This document shows positions 27,017 through 35,475 of a stretch of 42,736 bases of DNA, piece by piece; positions within the stretch are counted from its first letter, which is position 1; every line of letters starts with the position of its first letter. The DNA lies in the IMG/VR virus record IMGVR_UViG_3300046787_000141, positions 1 through 42,736 of that record; one strand, given 5' to 3'. This stretch comes from a virus. A program made the position numbers and the translations under genes. Under the pieces are notes generated by a model that ran no database searches, was not told where the DNA came from, and saw nothing but the letters and a program-made list of their open reading frames with translations.

Positions 27017-27750
27017 TCTCAAAAGGCAGGTATGAAAAAACTTTATCTGCTGACATTTTTGAGAAGGCAGGATTGGATTATTATGTAGCTGTTGAGCCAC
27101 AAGAATATGACCTATATGTTAAGAAACTTGGCGAAAAGAGAATATTAAAATTGCCATTTAAAAATTTGGGATTAGGTAGCTATCCGGCAAGGAATTTCTG
27201 TTGGGAGCATAGTAAAAGTCTTGGATGCAAATATCATTGGTTGTTCGATGATAATATTCAATATTTTTCTAAGTGGATTAACGGAAAGCGTAGAAGAATT
27301 GACACGATAGGTGATGCACTAATTTATGTTGAGCAATTTGTTATAAAAAATAAAATAACAATAGGTGGGTTTGAAGAGCCTAATTTTGTTGTTAAACCAC
27401 CTAAAAAAGCATTTAAAATTAATTGCCACGTTTACTCGGCAATGCTAATTAAAAATGATATACCTTTCAGGTGGCGACTTAAATACAATGAAGATGTAGA
27501 TTTGTGTTTGCAAGTTTTACATAACGGAGGCAGTACAGCAAGCTGTATTTATTATATGGCCGATAAAGTAAGTACGGCAGCTAAAATGAAAGGTGGCAAT
27601 CAGACTGAACTTTACAAAGGGAATGCACCGGAAAAAAATCTATTAAAAGCAAAGATGCTCGAAGCTGTTTGGCCACAATATGCTAAAACAGTCATTAGAT
27701 TTAATCGCCATCATCATTTAGTAGATTGGAAAGTATTTAAAAGAAAGTAA
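26983..27750 (+). CDS. TET-associated-glycosyltransferase-like protein (GREB1-related)
   Basis: The 255-residue protein has the pattern of the TET-associated glycosyltransferase (TAGT) / GREB1-related family: PIYIISKGRYEKTLSADIFE, AVEPQEYDLYVKKL, GSYPARNFCWEHSKSLG, then WLFDDNIQYF with the acidic Asp89-Asp90 metal/nucleotide-sugar motif, and YNEDVDLCLQ (Glu170, Asp171) as likely catalytic acidics. Members are predicted to add sugars to hydroxymethylated DNA bases in phages. No TET/JBP dioxygenase or hydroxymethylase gene was found, so the base to be modified would have to come from another source or the target differs. It lies between the ParB-like and terminase genes. Confidence 0.7.
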   Translation: MANRPIYPIYIISKGRYEKTLSADIFEKAGLDYYVAVEPQEYDLYVKKLGEKRILKLPFKNLGLGSYPARNFCWEHSKSLGCKYHWLFDDNIQYFSKWINGKRRRIDTIGDALIYVEQFVIKNKITIGGFEEPNFVVKPPKKAFKINCHVYSAMLIKNDIPFRWRLKYNEDVDLCLQVLHNGGSTASCIYYMADKVSTAAKMKGGNQTELYKGNAPEKNLLKAKMLEAVWPQYAKTVIRFNRHHHLVDWKVFKRK

Positions 27751-27752
27751 TT

Positions 27753-28136
27753 ATGGCAAAGTCAGAATCAACAGGAATTAGAAAAAGAGCAATGCTGGAA
27801 GCATTAGAGAAATCGCTTGGTGTGGTTACTTCTGCCTGCGCTTCGGTTGGCATTACTCGGGTTACGCATTACCAATGGATGAACAATGACCCTGAATACA
27901 GGGAAGCTGTACACGATATTACCGAGATGGCTATTGACTTTGTAGAAAGCAAATTGTACAAGCAAATATCAAACGAAAATACAACAGCCACTATATTCTA
28001 CCTAAAAACAAAAGCAAAGCATCGTGGCTATGTTGAACGTACTGAAATACAGCACGGTGGTAATTTAGATTTGTCGTCAAAACTTTCAGACGAGGCAAAG
28101 AATAAAATTGAGCAAATATTGGAAAATGAATACTAA
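27753..28136 (+). CDS. terS: Terminase small subunit
   Basis: The 127-residue protein has an N-terminal HTH (MLEALEKSLGVVTSACASVG, then ITRVTHYQWMNNDPEYREAV) of the kind used by small terminases to bind the packaging site, followed by a helical oligomerisation region (VESKLYKQISNENTTATIFY, KTKAKHRGY) and an acidic end. The THYQWMNNDPEY.EAV pattern is frequent in small terminases and prophage HTH proteins. It overlaps the large terminase by 11 bases. Confidence 0.8.
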   Translation: MAKSESTGIRKRAMLEALEKSLGVVTSACASVGITRVTHYQWMNNDPEYREAVHDITEMAIDFVESKLYKQISNENTTATIFYLKTKAKHRGYVERTEIQHGGNLDLSSKLSDEAKNKIEQILENEY

Positions 28137-29493
28137 TGGAATTAGTGAAATCATTAAAAAGAAATGCGAGGAATCTTTGCTATTTTTTACTCGGTATATG
28201 TTCAAGGAAAATACCGGTAATAAATTTGAGGTTGCGCCGTTTCATATTACATTAGCCGAAACACTTGAAGCTGTTAATCGTGGCGAAATCAAGCGTTTAA
28301 TAATTAACATTCCACCAAGATACGGTAAGACAGAGATTGCTGTAAAAATGTACATAGCTTGGTCATTAGCTAAAAATCCATCATCAAAATTTATTCATCT
28401 TTCTTATTCTGATGCATTAGCATTAGACAACTCGTCACTAACTAGGGACTATGTACAAAGTGAATCATTCCAAGAGATTTGGAAGTTGCCATTAAAAAAA
28501 GACACACAAGGTCAGAAAAAGTGGTACACAGAACAAGGTGGCGGAGTTTATGCTACATCATCAGGTGGTGCAATTACAGGTTTTGGAGCAGGAACAGGTG
28601 GTGCAATAATTATAGATGACCCGTTAAAACCAGACGATTCAGGCTCAGACATTAAACGTAATTTTATTAATAACCGGTACAATACAACTATCCGTTCTCG
28701 TGTTAACGACCGAGATGTGCCAATCATAATTATCATGCAAAGATTGCACGAAGATGATATTACTGGATTCTTGTTGGATGGCGGAAGCGGAGAAGAATGG
28801 ACGCATTTAAAGCTATCAGCACTCAATGAAGATAACGAGCCACTATGGCCAAGCAAACATTCATTTGAGGAACTTGAAGCAATACGTCAGGCAAGCCGTT
28901 ACACATTTTCAGGTCAGTATATGCAAGAGCCTGCACCACAAGAAGGTGGAGAGTGGCGCAAGGATTGGTTTAATATTATTGAGCCGGCACATTTGCCTGC
29001 TGATATAAATTGGGAAATGTACATAGATGGTGCTTACACCGAAAACACAAAGAACGACCCAACAGGTATTCAAATTTCAGGTAGTGTAGATGGCAACCTG
29101 TATATTTTAAAGTCAATTGACAAATACCTTGAAATGCCTGAATTAAAGAATTTTATTAGTAGTTTTATTGCAGGTGTAGGTGTAGATGTAACGCAAATTT
29201 TAATTGAGCCAAAAGCATCAGGAAAATCGTTGGCACAATTGCTACATCGGGAGACAAGGCTGAACATTAGTGAACTAAATACAAATTTTGTTAAGTATTC
29301 AAAAATTGAAAGAGCAAGAGCATCGTCCCCATTTATAGAAGGTGGTAGGGTGTATTTGGTAAAAGATAATTGGAATGAAGCGTTTTTACAGCAGGTAAGC
29401 ACATTCCCAAATGCTAAACACGATGAGCATATTGACATCACATCCTATGCCATTGAACGTAATTTAATTAAGCCTGCATTTTATGTAGTTTAA
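28126..29493 (+). CDS. terL: Terminase large subunit
   Basis: The 455-residue packaging motor starts at the ATG at 28126; a TTG 18 bases upstream in the same frame is less likely. The ATPase domain has Walker A PPRYGKTE (residues 63-70), Walker B AIIIDD (160-165) and a coupling region IIIIMQRLHEDD. The RNase H-like nuclease domain has MYIDGAY (Asp301), LIEPKASGK (Glu361) and HDEHIDITSYAI near the end (Asp433 or Asp437). It cuts concatemers and pumps DNA into the prohead. A TATTTTTG promoter follows for the capsid genes. Confidence 0.93.
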   Translation: MNTNGISEIIKKKCEESLLFFTRYMFKENTGNKFEVAPFHITLAETLEAVNRGEIKRLIINIPPRYGKTEIAVKMYIAWSLAKNPSSKFIHLSYSDALALDNSSLTRDYVQSESFQEIWKLPLKKDTQGQKKWYTEQGGGVYATSSGGAITGFGAGTGGAIIIDDPLKPDDSGSDIKRNFINNRYNTTIRSRVNDRDVPIIIIMQRLHEDDITGFLLDGGSGEEWTHLKLSALNEDNEPLWPSKHSFEELEAIRQASRYTFSGQYMQEPAPQEGGEWRKDWFNIIEPAHLPADINWEMYIDGAYTENTKNDPTGIQISGSVDGNLYILKSIDKYLEMPELKNFISSFIAGVGVDVTQILIEPKASGKSLAQLLHRETRLNISELNTNFVKYSKIERARASSPFIEGGRVYLVKDNWNEAFLQQVSTFPNAKHDEHIDITSYAIERNLIKPAFYVV

Positions 29494-29498
29494 ATCGC

Positions 29499-29506
29499 TA
29501 TTTTTG
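29499..29506 (+). promoter_or_regulatory. TATTTTTG -7 box before portal
   Basis: A perfect TAnnTTTG box lies in the 34-base gap after terL, 22 bases before the portal ATG. No strong -33 is visible. Confidence 0.5.
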
Positions 29507-29527
29507 ACAAAAAAATTAATCTAAATA

Positions 29528-30925
29528 ATGGCTTCATTCATAGATTCAGTACGGCAGGGTGTCGTCAAAGCATTAAGTCAAACAAATCCGACTTACAATC
29601 AATTTCTTTATCAGTGGCTTGGTTCATCAATCGTCTGGAATCCGGAGAATGATGCAACTTACATTCACGATGGCTATCAGCAAAACGCAACTGTTTACTC
29701 AATTGTAAACTTAATTGCCAAAGCTGCATCGGTAGTGCCTTTCCAAATTTACGAGGTAAAAAACGTATCAGAGGCAAAGAAATACAAAGCGATGACATCA
29801 AGTTTTATGGATGGCAATACAATCCTTAAATCTAACATTATTCGTAAGCAAGCATACGAGGTTGTTGACGTACCAGCGTTGGAGCAATTATTAAACAGAC
29901 CAAACGAGGACCAATCTTATGCATCGTTTATTACTAACCTAATTGCTTTTGGAAAGCTAACAGGAAACAGATACATATGGGGACTTGGCCCAGACAACGG
30001 CCCTAACGCAGGCAAAGTAACTGAGATGTATGTTTTACCATCTCATTTAATTGAAATCGTAGCAAACGGCTATCAAGAGCCAATAGCAGGTTACAAATTA
30101 CAATACAATGCAGGTCAAACAATTCCACCGGAGCAAGTGTGCCATATCAAGGATTTTAATCCTGAATATGATTCAGCAGGTTCAAACCTTTACGGTCAGT
30201 CACCACTTCGTGCAGGGTTTAGAGTTTTGACAATGAATAACGATGCTACGATTTCAGGTGTTAAATACCTACAAAATCAAACGGCTCGTGGTATGCTTGT
30301 AGATAAATCAGGATACCAAAACGCAATTCAGTCAAAGCAATTAAAGGACCAATTCAAAAAGCAATACCAAGGCACTAATAATTCAGGTGATGTAATTATT
30401 ACAAACCAAGATTTGCAATGGGTAAATTTTGGATTATCGGCAGCGGACGTTGCTTTAATTGAGCAATACAATGCTTCGGTAAAAGACATTTGTAACATTT
30501 ACAATATTCCTGTTCAATTGCTTAACAATACTGATTCTTCTTCATACAATAATATGAAAGAAGCAAAGAAGGCAATGTATCAAAATGCTGTTATTCCTGA
30601 ATTGATTAAAATTCGTGACGAATTAAATCGTTGGTTGGTTCCTCAGTTCGGTGACAATCTCTATCTTGATTTTGACTTTACAGTAATCGGTGAGTTGCAA
30701 GAGGACGTTGACAAGTTAGTATCTCAAATGGCTTCCGCTTGGTGGTTGACACCTAACGAGAAACGTGAGGCAATGAATTACGGACGTGATATGGATAATG
30801 CTACAATGGATGATTATTACATCCCTGCTAACTTACAGCCATCATCAATTACGATTGATTCAATTGAAATGCCTAAATCATTTGACATTGATTTTTCTAC
30901 GTTCAAACCAAAAACTGAACAATAA
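29528..30925 (+). CDS. Portal protein, HK97 family
   Basis: The 465-residue protein matches phage portal proteins: YQQNATVYSIVNLIAKAAS at the N-terminus, LEQLLNRPNEDQSYASFITN, GKLTGNRYIWG, YGQSPLRAGFRVLTMNND, then NIYNIPVQLLNNTDSSSYNN and KIRDELNRWLVPQFG. This set of motifs is the HK97/SPP1-like portal core. Twelve copies form the DNA gate and dock the terminase. It abuts the MuF-like gene (one-base overlap). Confidence 0.92.
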   Translation: MASFIDSVRQGVVKALSQTNPTYNQFLYQWLGSSIVWNPENDATYIHDGYQQNATVYSIVNLIAKAASVVPFQIYEVKNVSEAKKYKAMTSSFMDGNTILKSNIIRKQAYEVVDVPALEQLLNRPNEDQSYASFITNLIAFGKLTGNRYIWGLGPDNGPNAGKVTEMYVLPSHLIEIVANGYQEPIAGYKLQYNAGQTIPPEQVCHIKDFNPEYDSAGSNLYGQSPLRAGFRVLTMNNDATISGVKYLQNQTARGMLVDKSGYQNAIQSKQLKDQFKKQYQGTNNSGDVIITNQDLQWVNFGLSAADVALIEQYNASVKDICNIYNIPVQLLNNTDSSSYNNMKEAKKAMYQNAVIPELIKIRDELNRWLVPQFGDNLYLDFDFTVIGELQEDVDKLVSQMASAWWLTPNEKREAMNYGRDMDNATMDDYYIPANLQPSSITIDSIEMPKSFDIDFSTFKPKTEQ

Positions 30926-31920
30926 TGCCATTACCTGTACCGAAACCGGCAGAATCAAGGAACGAGTTTGTTGCAAGGTGTGTGATTGACCCTAACGTAC
31001 AAGGGGATTTTGACACCATTGAGCAACGTATGGCTGTGTGCCAATCTCTTTGGGAGCAGGAAGTACAGGTAAAATCATACGAGGAGACATTTGCGGAACA
31101 GTTCGACAAACGTTTATTAAAAGCAGAAGCAAAGCAAGCTAAGAAGTGGCAGAAGTATTATGCCAAAGAATATGCTGATGCAACAGCTATGTTTATTCGC
31201 CAAGGTGGTAAATTAGATTCAAACGACATTAATGGGTTCTTCAAGTTTGATGATTTACAACGTCTTTACGTTGAATTGTACACCGAAATGGGAATGGAGT
31301 TTGCAAGCTGGTATGCTAAGTCATTTGAAAAGTTTACACCTAAGGGATTTGATATCAGTAACATAAGCGAGATTTGGAGTCAAGCATTTGCTTTTGTTGG
31401 ACAAACCGTTGCAGCGCAAAGAGTTTCAGGTGTAAGCGGAACAGCTAAAAAAACACTTATTGCAGTTACAAGGAAAATAATGGCTGACCCTATGATGCAG
31501 GTTCAAAACGAGGCAGTAGTTGCTCGTGCTTTAAAGAAAGATTTTAGTCGGTATTCTACCTATCAAGCCAAACGATTAGTAAGAACAGAGGCAACGTATG
31601 CAGCTAATTACGGCAACCTACAATCAGCTACAAGTATCTTTGCAGGACGTGATTTAATGAAGAAGTGGGGAACGGCAAGAGACGAAAGAGTTCGTTCAGC
31701 ACACGCAGCAGCAGAAGGTCAAATAGTACCTGTTTCAAAGAAGTTTAGTGTCGGAGGTGAAATGCTTACATTACCATCAGACCCAAGCGCAAGCGCAGGC
31801 AATAGAATAAATTGTCGTTGTTACACTACATTTATCCCAAAGGCAAATGCAAACACAATAGGTGGCTTAATTAGCGACATCGGATTTGGTGTAGCTGTAT
31901 CGGAGATTCAAAACTTGTAA
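30925..31920 (+). CDS. MuF-like minor head protein
   Basis: The 331-residue protein has an N-terminal segment (PLPVPKPAESRNEFVARCVI, then EQRMAVCQSLWEQE) found in several phage head proteins, a helical middle with LVRTEATYAANYGNL, and a C-terminal MuF (phage Mu protein F-like) domain: WGTARDERVRSAHAAAEGQI, then FSVGGEMLTLPSDPSASAGN and NCRCYTTF. MuF proteins are injected or minor head components encoded after the portal. No extra toxin domain is fused. Transcription of the capsid genes restarts downstream. Confidence 0.88.
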   Translation: MPLPVPKPAESRNEFVARCVIDPNVQGDFDTIEQRMAVCQSLWEQEVQVKSYEETFAEQFDKRLLKAEAKQAKKWQKYYAKEYADATAMFIRQGGKLDSNDINGFFKFDDLQRLYVELYTEMGMEFASWYAKSFEKFTPKGFDISNISEIWSQAFAFVGQTVAAQRVSGVSGTAKKTLIAVTRKIMADPMMQVQNEAVVARALKKDFSRYSTYQAKRLVRTEATYAANYGNLQSATSIFAGRDLMKKWGTARDERVRSAHAAAEGQIVPVSKKFSVGGEMLTLPSDPSASAGNRINCRCYTTFIPKANANTIGGLISDIGFGVAVSEIQNL

Positions 31921-31958
31921 AGATTTTTTTTATTTGTTTTTTCTACCGATTAAATCCA

Positions 31959-31966
31959 TAATTTTG
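31959..31966 (+). promoter_or_regulatory. TAATTTTG -7 box with TTTG -33
   Basis: This perfect TAnnTTTG box lies 17 bases before the protease ATG. A TTTG at 31933-31936 lies 22 bases upstream, within the usable range. It is one of the best promoters in the window and drives protease and capsid. Confidence 0.7.
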
Positions 31967-31982
31967 AACAAAAGAAATTAGT

Positions 31983-32660
31983 ATGATATTTAAAGGAGCA
32001 GGTATTGACCCAAATTTAGTAGACGATGTAGAAGGTATCGTTGAAGGTTACGGTTCAATTTTTGGAAACATTGATTCTGATGGCGATATAATTGTCAAAG
32101 GAGCATATACTAAAACATTGGCTGAAAACGGGGCAAGAGTTCGTTATGTAAACCAACACCGTATTGACCAACCTTTGGGCAAGATGGATATGTTGATTGA
32201 AGATGAAATCGGTTTAAAATTCAAAGCTAAGGTACCATTGACTACGTTAGGCAAAGACGTTTTGCTATTAATGAAGTCAGGTGTATTAAATGAAAACTCG
32301 GTTGGTATTGTTCCTATTCAAAAGGAATATTCAAACGATGGTGTACGTTTATTAAAAGAAGTAAAACTTTACGAGATTAGCTGTGTAACATTGGCTGCAA
32401 ATCCTATGGCATTAATTACTAATGCAAAAGGTGAGATTGACCAAGATTTATTCAGCGCACGTTTTGATGCCTTGAATCGAGTAATTAAAAAAGAAAACGT
32501 ATCTGATGAACTTGGATACGCTATTGAAGCTGAATTGATGAAAATGAAATCATTGTTTATTCAATTAACCACTTTGCCGGAGGATAACACCACCACAGAG
32601 CCGGAAGTTAAGCAAGAGGACATTTCAGAAATTTTCAAATATTTAAAATCAAAAATTTAA
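31983..32660 (+). CDS. Prohead protease, HK97 family
   Basis: The 225-residue protein is a caudovirus prohead protease (S78 type): EGYGSIFGNIDSDGDIIVKG, GARVRYVNQHRIDQPLGKMD (His59), MKSGVLNENSVGIVP (Ser106) and LYEISCVTLAANPMALI (Glu131). It trims the capsid protein scaffold domain during maturation. The C-terminal ~60 residues are charged and probably act in self-assembly. The adjacent capsid gene follows after 10 bases. Confidence 0.9.
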   Translation: MIFKGAGIDPNLVDDVEGIVEGYGSIFGNIDSDGDIIVKGAYTKTLAENGARVRYVNQHRIDQPLGKMDMLIEDEIGLKFKAKVPLTTLGKDVLLLMKSGVLNENSVGIVPIQKEYSNDGVRLLKEVKLYEISCVTLAANPMALITNAKGEIDQDLFSARFDALNRVIKKENVSDELGYAIEAELMKMKSLFIQLTTLPEDNTTTEPEVKQEDISEIFKYLKSKI

Positions 32661-32670
32661 ATTTAAAACA

Positions 32671-33867
32671 ATGTCAGAGGATATTAAAAAACAATTAGAC
32701 GATTTAACGTCTGCGATTGATTCGAAAATCGAATTAGCAAAAGGTCAAGCTGCGGATAACGCATATAACAAAGCTGACGAAGTATTGAAAGGTGAAATAA
32801 AAAACTTAGAAGAAAAGTTTGGTCAAATTCACTCTCGTTTAGATGCAGCTGAGGTTGCAGCTAAGAAAACTGCATCAGGTGCTTCTGCTCGTGATTTCAA
32901 ATCTGCTTTGGTAGAAGGAATCAAAGGTGGTGCATTAGAGGCAATGGCAAAAGGAGAATCTCGTTCTGCTAAGTTTATCGTTAAAGCTAGCGATATGACA
33001 ACTGCAAACAGCTTTACAGGTGAGGTTATTCCTGCACAGCGTGTTCCGGGTATCAAGTATGACCCAACTCGTCCAGTACACGTTCGTCAATTATTGTCAG
33101 TAGGTTCTACAACTTCTGACGTTATCCGTTACGTAAAAGAGACAGGATATGACAACGGTGCATCTACAAAGGCAGAAGGTTCTACATTGAACGAATCAGA
33201 TTTTGATTTGACTGCTACTTCTGTAAACGTTGAGAAAATCGGTACATATTTCCGTATTTCAGAGGAAATGTTAGCTGACACTCCTCAGTTGACTTCTTAC
33301 TTGGCAGCTCGTGCTCCTGAGAAATTATTAACTGTTGAAGATACTCAATTGTTGTCAGGTAACGGAACTGCTCCAAACTTGTCAGGTATCATCACTTCTG
33401 CAACTGCTTTTGCTGCAGGTGGATTTACTGATGCTGTTAACGCAGCAAACCAATTTGACGTATTAACGGTAGCAATCAACCAATTAGCTTTGGTTAATTA
33501 CACACCTGATTACATCATGTTGAATCCAACTGACTTCCACAAGATTCTATTGTTGAAATCTACAACTAACGAATACTTGAAGGACCAAGTGTATATGGGA
33601 TTACAGCCACAATTCTTAGGAATTCCTGTAATTACAAACACAGCTATCCCTGCAGGTGATTACTTGGTTGGTAACTTCGCAATCGGAACACAAATGTGGG
33701 TTCGTGAGAACATCAGCCTTGAGTTCTTCCGTGAGGATGGAACAAACGTACGTGACGGTTTCGTTACAGTTCGTTTAGTTGAGCGTATCGCTTTATCTAC
33801 TTATGCACCACTTGCATTCGTAACAGGTGATTTCGCAACTGATATGGCTGCATTAGAAACTCCATAA
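32671..33867 (+). CDS. Major capsid protein, HK97 fold
   Basis: The 398-residue protein starts with a coiled-coil delta/scaffold domain (about residues 1-70: SEDIKKQLDDLTSAIDSKIE) that the protease would remove, then the HK97 core: EVIPAQRVPGIKYDPTRPVH, RQLLSVGSTTSDVIRYVKET, IGTYFRISEEMLADTPQLTS, YTPDYIMLNPTDFHKILLL, LGIPVITNTAIPAGDYLVGN and FVTVRLVERIALSTYAPLAF. Codon use is visibly more biased than in neighbours (many AAC, TTC and CGT codons), as expected for the most abundant protein. It is followed by a terminator. Confidence 0.94.
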   Translation: MSEDIKKQLDDLTSAIDSKIELAKGQAADNAYNKADEVLKGEIKNLEEKFGQIHSRLDAAEVAAKKTASGASARDFKSALVEGIKGGALEAMAKGESRSAKFIVKASDMTTANSFTGEVIPAQRVPGIKYDPTRPVHVRQLLSVGSTTSDVIRYVKETGYDNGASTKAEGSTLNESDFDLTATSVNVEKIGTYFRISEEMLADTPQLTSYLAARAPEKLLTVEDTQLLSGNGTAPNLSGIITSATAFAAGGFTDAVNAANQFDVLTVAINQLALVNYTPDYIMLNPTDFHKILLLKSTTNEYLKDQVYMGLQPQFLGIPVITNTAIPAGDYLVGNFAIGTQMWVRENISLEFFREDGTNVRDGFVTVRLVERIALSTYAPLAFVTGDFATDMAALETP

Positions 33868-33888
33868 TTTTAGTTGTTTGAATAATAA

Positions 33889-33925
33889 GAGAGCCATCCA
33901 TTTATTTGGGTGGCTTTTCTTTTTA
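33889..33925 (+). terminator. Terminator after major capsid protein
   Basis: GAGAGCCATCC (33889-33899) pairs with GGGTGGCTTTT (33908-33918), including several G-T pairs, followed by CTTTTT. It shares bases with the TATCTTTG box of the next gene, so termination and re-initiation are adjacent. Confidence 0.7.
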
Positions 33926-33931
33926 TCTTTG
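33924..33931 (+). promoter_or_regulatory. TATCTTTG -7 box before neck genes
   Basis: A perfect TAnnTTTG box lies immediately after the capsid terminator and 19 bases before the ATG at 33950. It restarts transcription of the connector, lysis and fibre operon (arm B). Confidence 0.6.
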
Positions 33932-33949
33932 AAAAAAAATAATAACCAA

Positions 33950-34186
33950 ATGGCAAAATTATTAATGAGTAGAACAGTATTTGATGGCAAGGTCTATCAT
34001 AAAGCTGGCAATATTGTTGAAGTAAAACCCGAAGTTGAAAAGTGGTATTTGGATAAAGGTTTTGCATACAAAATTGATGAGAAAATCATTGAGGAATTAG
34101 AAGAAATCGAAAGTGCACCGGAAGAAGTTGAGCCGGAAGTAATCGAGACAAAAGAAGAAAAGAAAGTTTATCGTAAAAGAAAATAA
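33950..34186 (+). CDS. Small neck/head protein, 78 aa
   Basis: The frame is open upstream through the terminator, but the ATG at 33950, after the promoter box, is clearly the start (MAKLLMSRTVFDGKVYHKAG). The product has a small beta domain followed by an acidic Glu-rich stretch and a basic end (EEKKVYRKRK). Such proteins are common between the capsid and connector genes in siphophages; the role is unknown, possibly a head accessory or chaperone. It is followed after two bases by the connector. Confidence 0.72.
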   Translation: MAKLLMSRTVFDGKVYHKAGNIVEVKPEVEKWYLDKGFAYKIDEKIIEELEEIESAPEEVEPEVIETKEEKKVYRKRK

Positions 34187-34188
34187 CG

Positions 34189-34698
34189 ATGCACCAAATT
34201 AAAGTTATATCTGAATCAGCTACTGAGATTATCAGTGTTGCAGATGCTAAGAATTACATCCGTATTGATACGACCGCAGACGATACGTTGTTAGCTTCAA
34301 TGATTAAATCTGCACGTATTCAGGCAGAAAACTATATCAGTCGAGACATCGTAGCTAAAAACCGTGTTTATTACATTCCTAAATGTGATGGTGAAATAGA
34401 TTTATTATTTGGTCCTGTTGATGCTGTTAATTCAGTTACCGTTAAAGGTACATCTGCAACATATACGACATTAGGATTAGGTGACTTGACTATCGTTTTA
34501 GATGGTGGCCCTGCAATTAACATTAAGGTTGATTACGATACAGAAGGAATGAACGATGGACTATTAAAGCAAGTATTGCTTCAAATGGTTTCTACGTTAT
34601 ACGACAATCGTACCGACTACGTTCAAGGGATTACAGTAAACGAGTTGCCTAGCAATTTCCGTAGAATTTTAGATGGCTATAAATACATGTTTGTATAA
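34189..34698 (+). CDS. Head-tail connector, gp6-like (complete)
   Basis: The 169-residue protein fits the gp6-like head-tail connector family: SVADAKNYIRIDTTADDTLL, SMIKSARIQAENYISRDIV, a central beta part, and LLKQVLLQMVSTLYDNRTDY at the end. It forms the ring under the portal. Its last 33 codons correspond to the broken gene at 1-102, which fixes the alignment of the two arms. It begins the diverged duplicate region. Confidence 0.85.
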   Translation: MHQIKVISESATEIISVADAKNYIRIDTTADDTLLASMIKSARIQAENYISRDIVAKNRVYYIPKCDGEIDLLFGPVDAVNSVTVKGTSATYTTLGLGDLTIVLDGGPAINIKVDYDTEGMNDGLLKQVLLQMVSTLYDNRTDYVQGITVNELPSNFRRILDGYKYMFV

Positions 34699-35039
34699 TG
34701 AACAACGACGCTTCAATTTTAAAACAACGTGTGATTGTTAAGCGATTAACAAAAACAGCTGATGGTTATGGCGGTTGGACGTCTACAAAATCAACAGTAG
34801 GTACTTACTGGTGTAGTGTAAGAGAAACATCAGGAGAAATAGATGCTAAAAATGGCATTCGGTTGCACGAGGTAAAAATTGATTTAGTTATGCGCAAGCC
34901 AACGTCAGATTTAATTCAAACTGAGGACATATTGCAAGTCGAAGGTGCTTCTGCTGAATACAGATTAAATAGTTTGTTTCAGACCTTTGAAAACTTTTGG
35001 GTAAAAGCAACACTTACCAAGATAGGCAATGAAAACTGA
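34698..35039 (+). CDS. Head closure / head-tail joining protein (arm B)
   Basis: This 113-residue homologue of 102-434 shares ILKQRVIVKRLTKTADGYGG exactly but differs at YWCSV against YWARV and has a longer C-terminus (KIGNEN). It has the same role in closing the head. Differences are mainly synonymous, as between related strains. It overlaps the next gene by 11 bases. Confidence 0.82.
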   Translation: MNNDASILKQRVIVKRLTKTADGYGGWTSTKSTVGTYWCSVRETSGEIDAKNGIRLHEVKIDLVMRKPTSDLIQTEDILQVEGASAEYRLNSLFQTFENFWVKATLTKIGNEN

Positions 35040-35475
35040 AATCAAGATTGACCCAAAGGCATTGGCTGATGTTAAAAGAACATTAAAGCAATTGGCTCAA
35101 ATTAGCAAGCAGGAACTATCAAACGAACTTGGTATTTCTGCTTTGGCTATGGTAGCTAAAATGCAAAGGGCAGTCCCAAAGGATACAGGTAAATTGGTTC
35201 AGCAAATTAGAGCGCAAAGAAAAGGAGCAAACAGCATAGAAGTTGTAGCCGATACACCTTATGCAGCCTATGTTGAATTTGGAACAGGACGATTTGTTGA
35301 CCTATCAAATTTACGTCCGTTAGGCATACCAAAAGTATATGCTGAACAGTTTAAAGGCAAAGGTATTAGAAAAGTAAATTTAACGGCTCGCCCTTATTTC
35401 TTTACATCTGCATCAAAGGAATTTAGTGCATTACAGAAACGAGTTGAAAATAAAATTAAAAACATAATCAGGTAA
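35029..35475 (+). CDS. HK97 gp10-like tail-component protein (arm B)
   Basis: This 148-residue homologue of 431-871 is much more diverged than its neighbours: the N-terminal helix differs, while PKDTGKLVQQIRAQ, YAAYVEFGTGR and EQFKGKGI are kept. It has the same family and role at the head-tail junction. The faster change suggests contact with a partner that also varies, or replacement by recombination. It overlaps the next gene by one base. Confidence 0.8.
   Translation: MKTEIKIDPKALADVKRTLKQLAQISKQELSNELGISALAMVAKMQRAVPKDTGKLVQQIRAQRKGANSIEVVADTPYAAYVEFGTGRFVDLSNLRPLGIPKVYAEQFKGKGIRKVNLTARPYFFTSASKEFSALQKRVENKIKNIIR

Noticed and set aside
33878-33949. TTG start extending the small neck protein upstream
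   Set aside because: The extension translates the capsid terminator and promoter box; the ATG at 33950 follows them.
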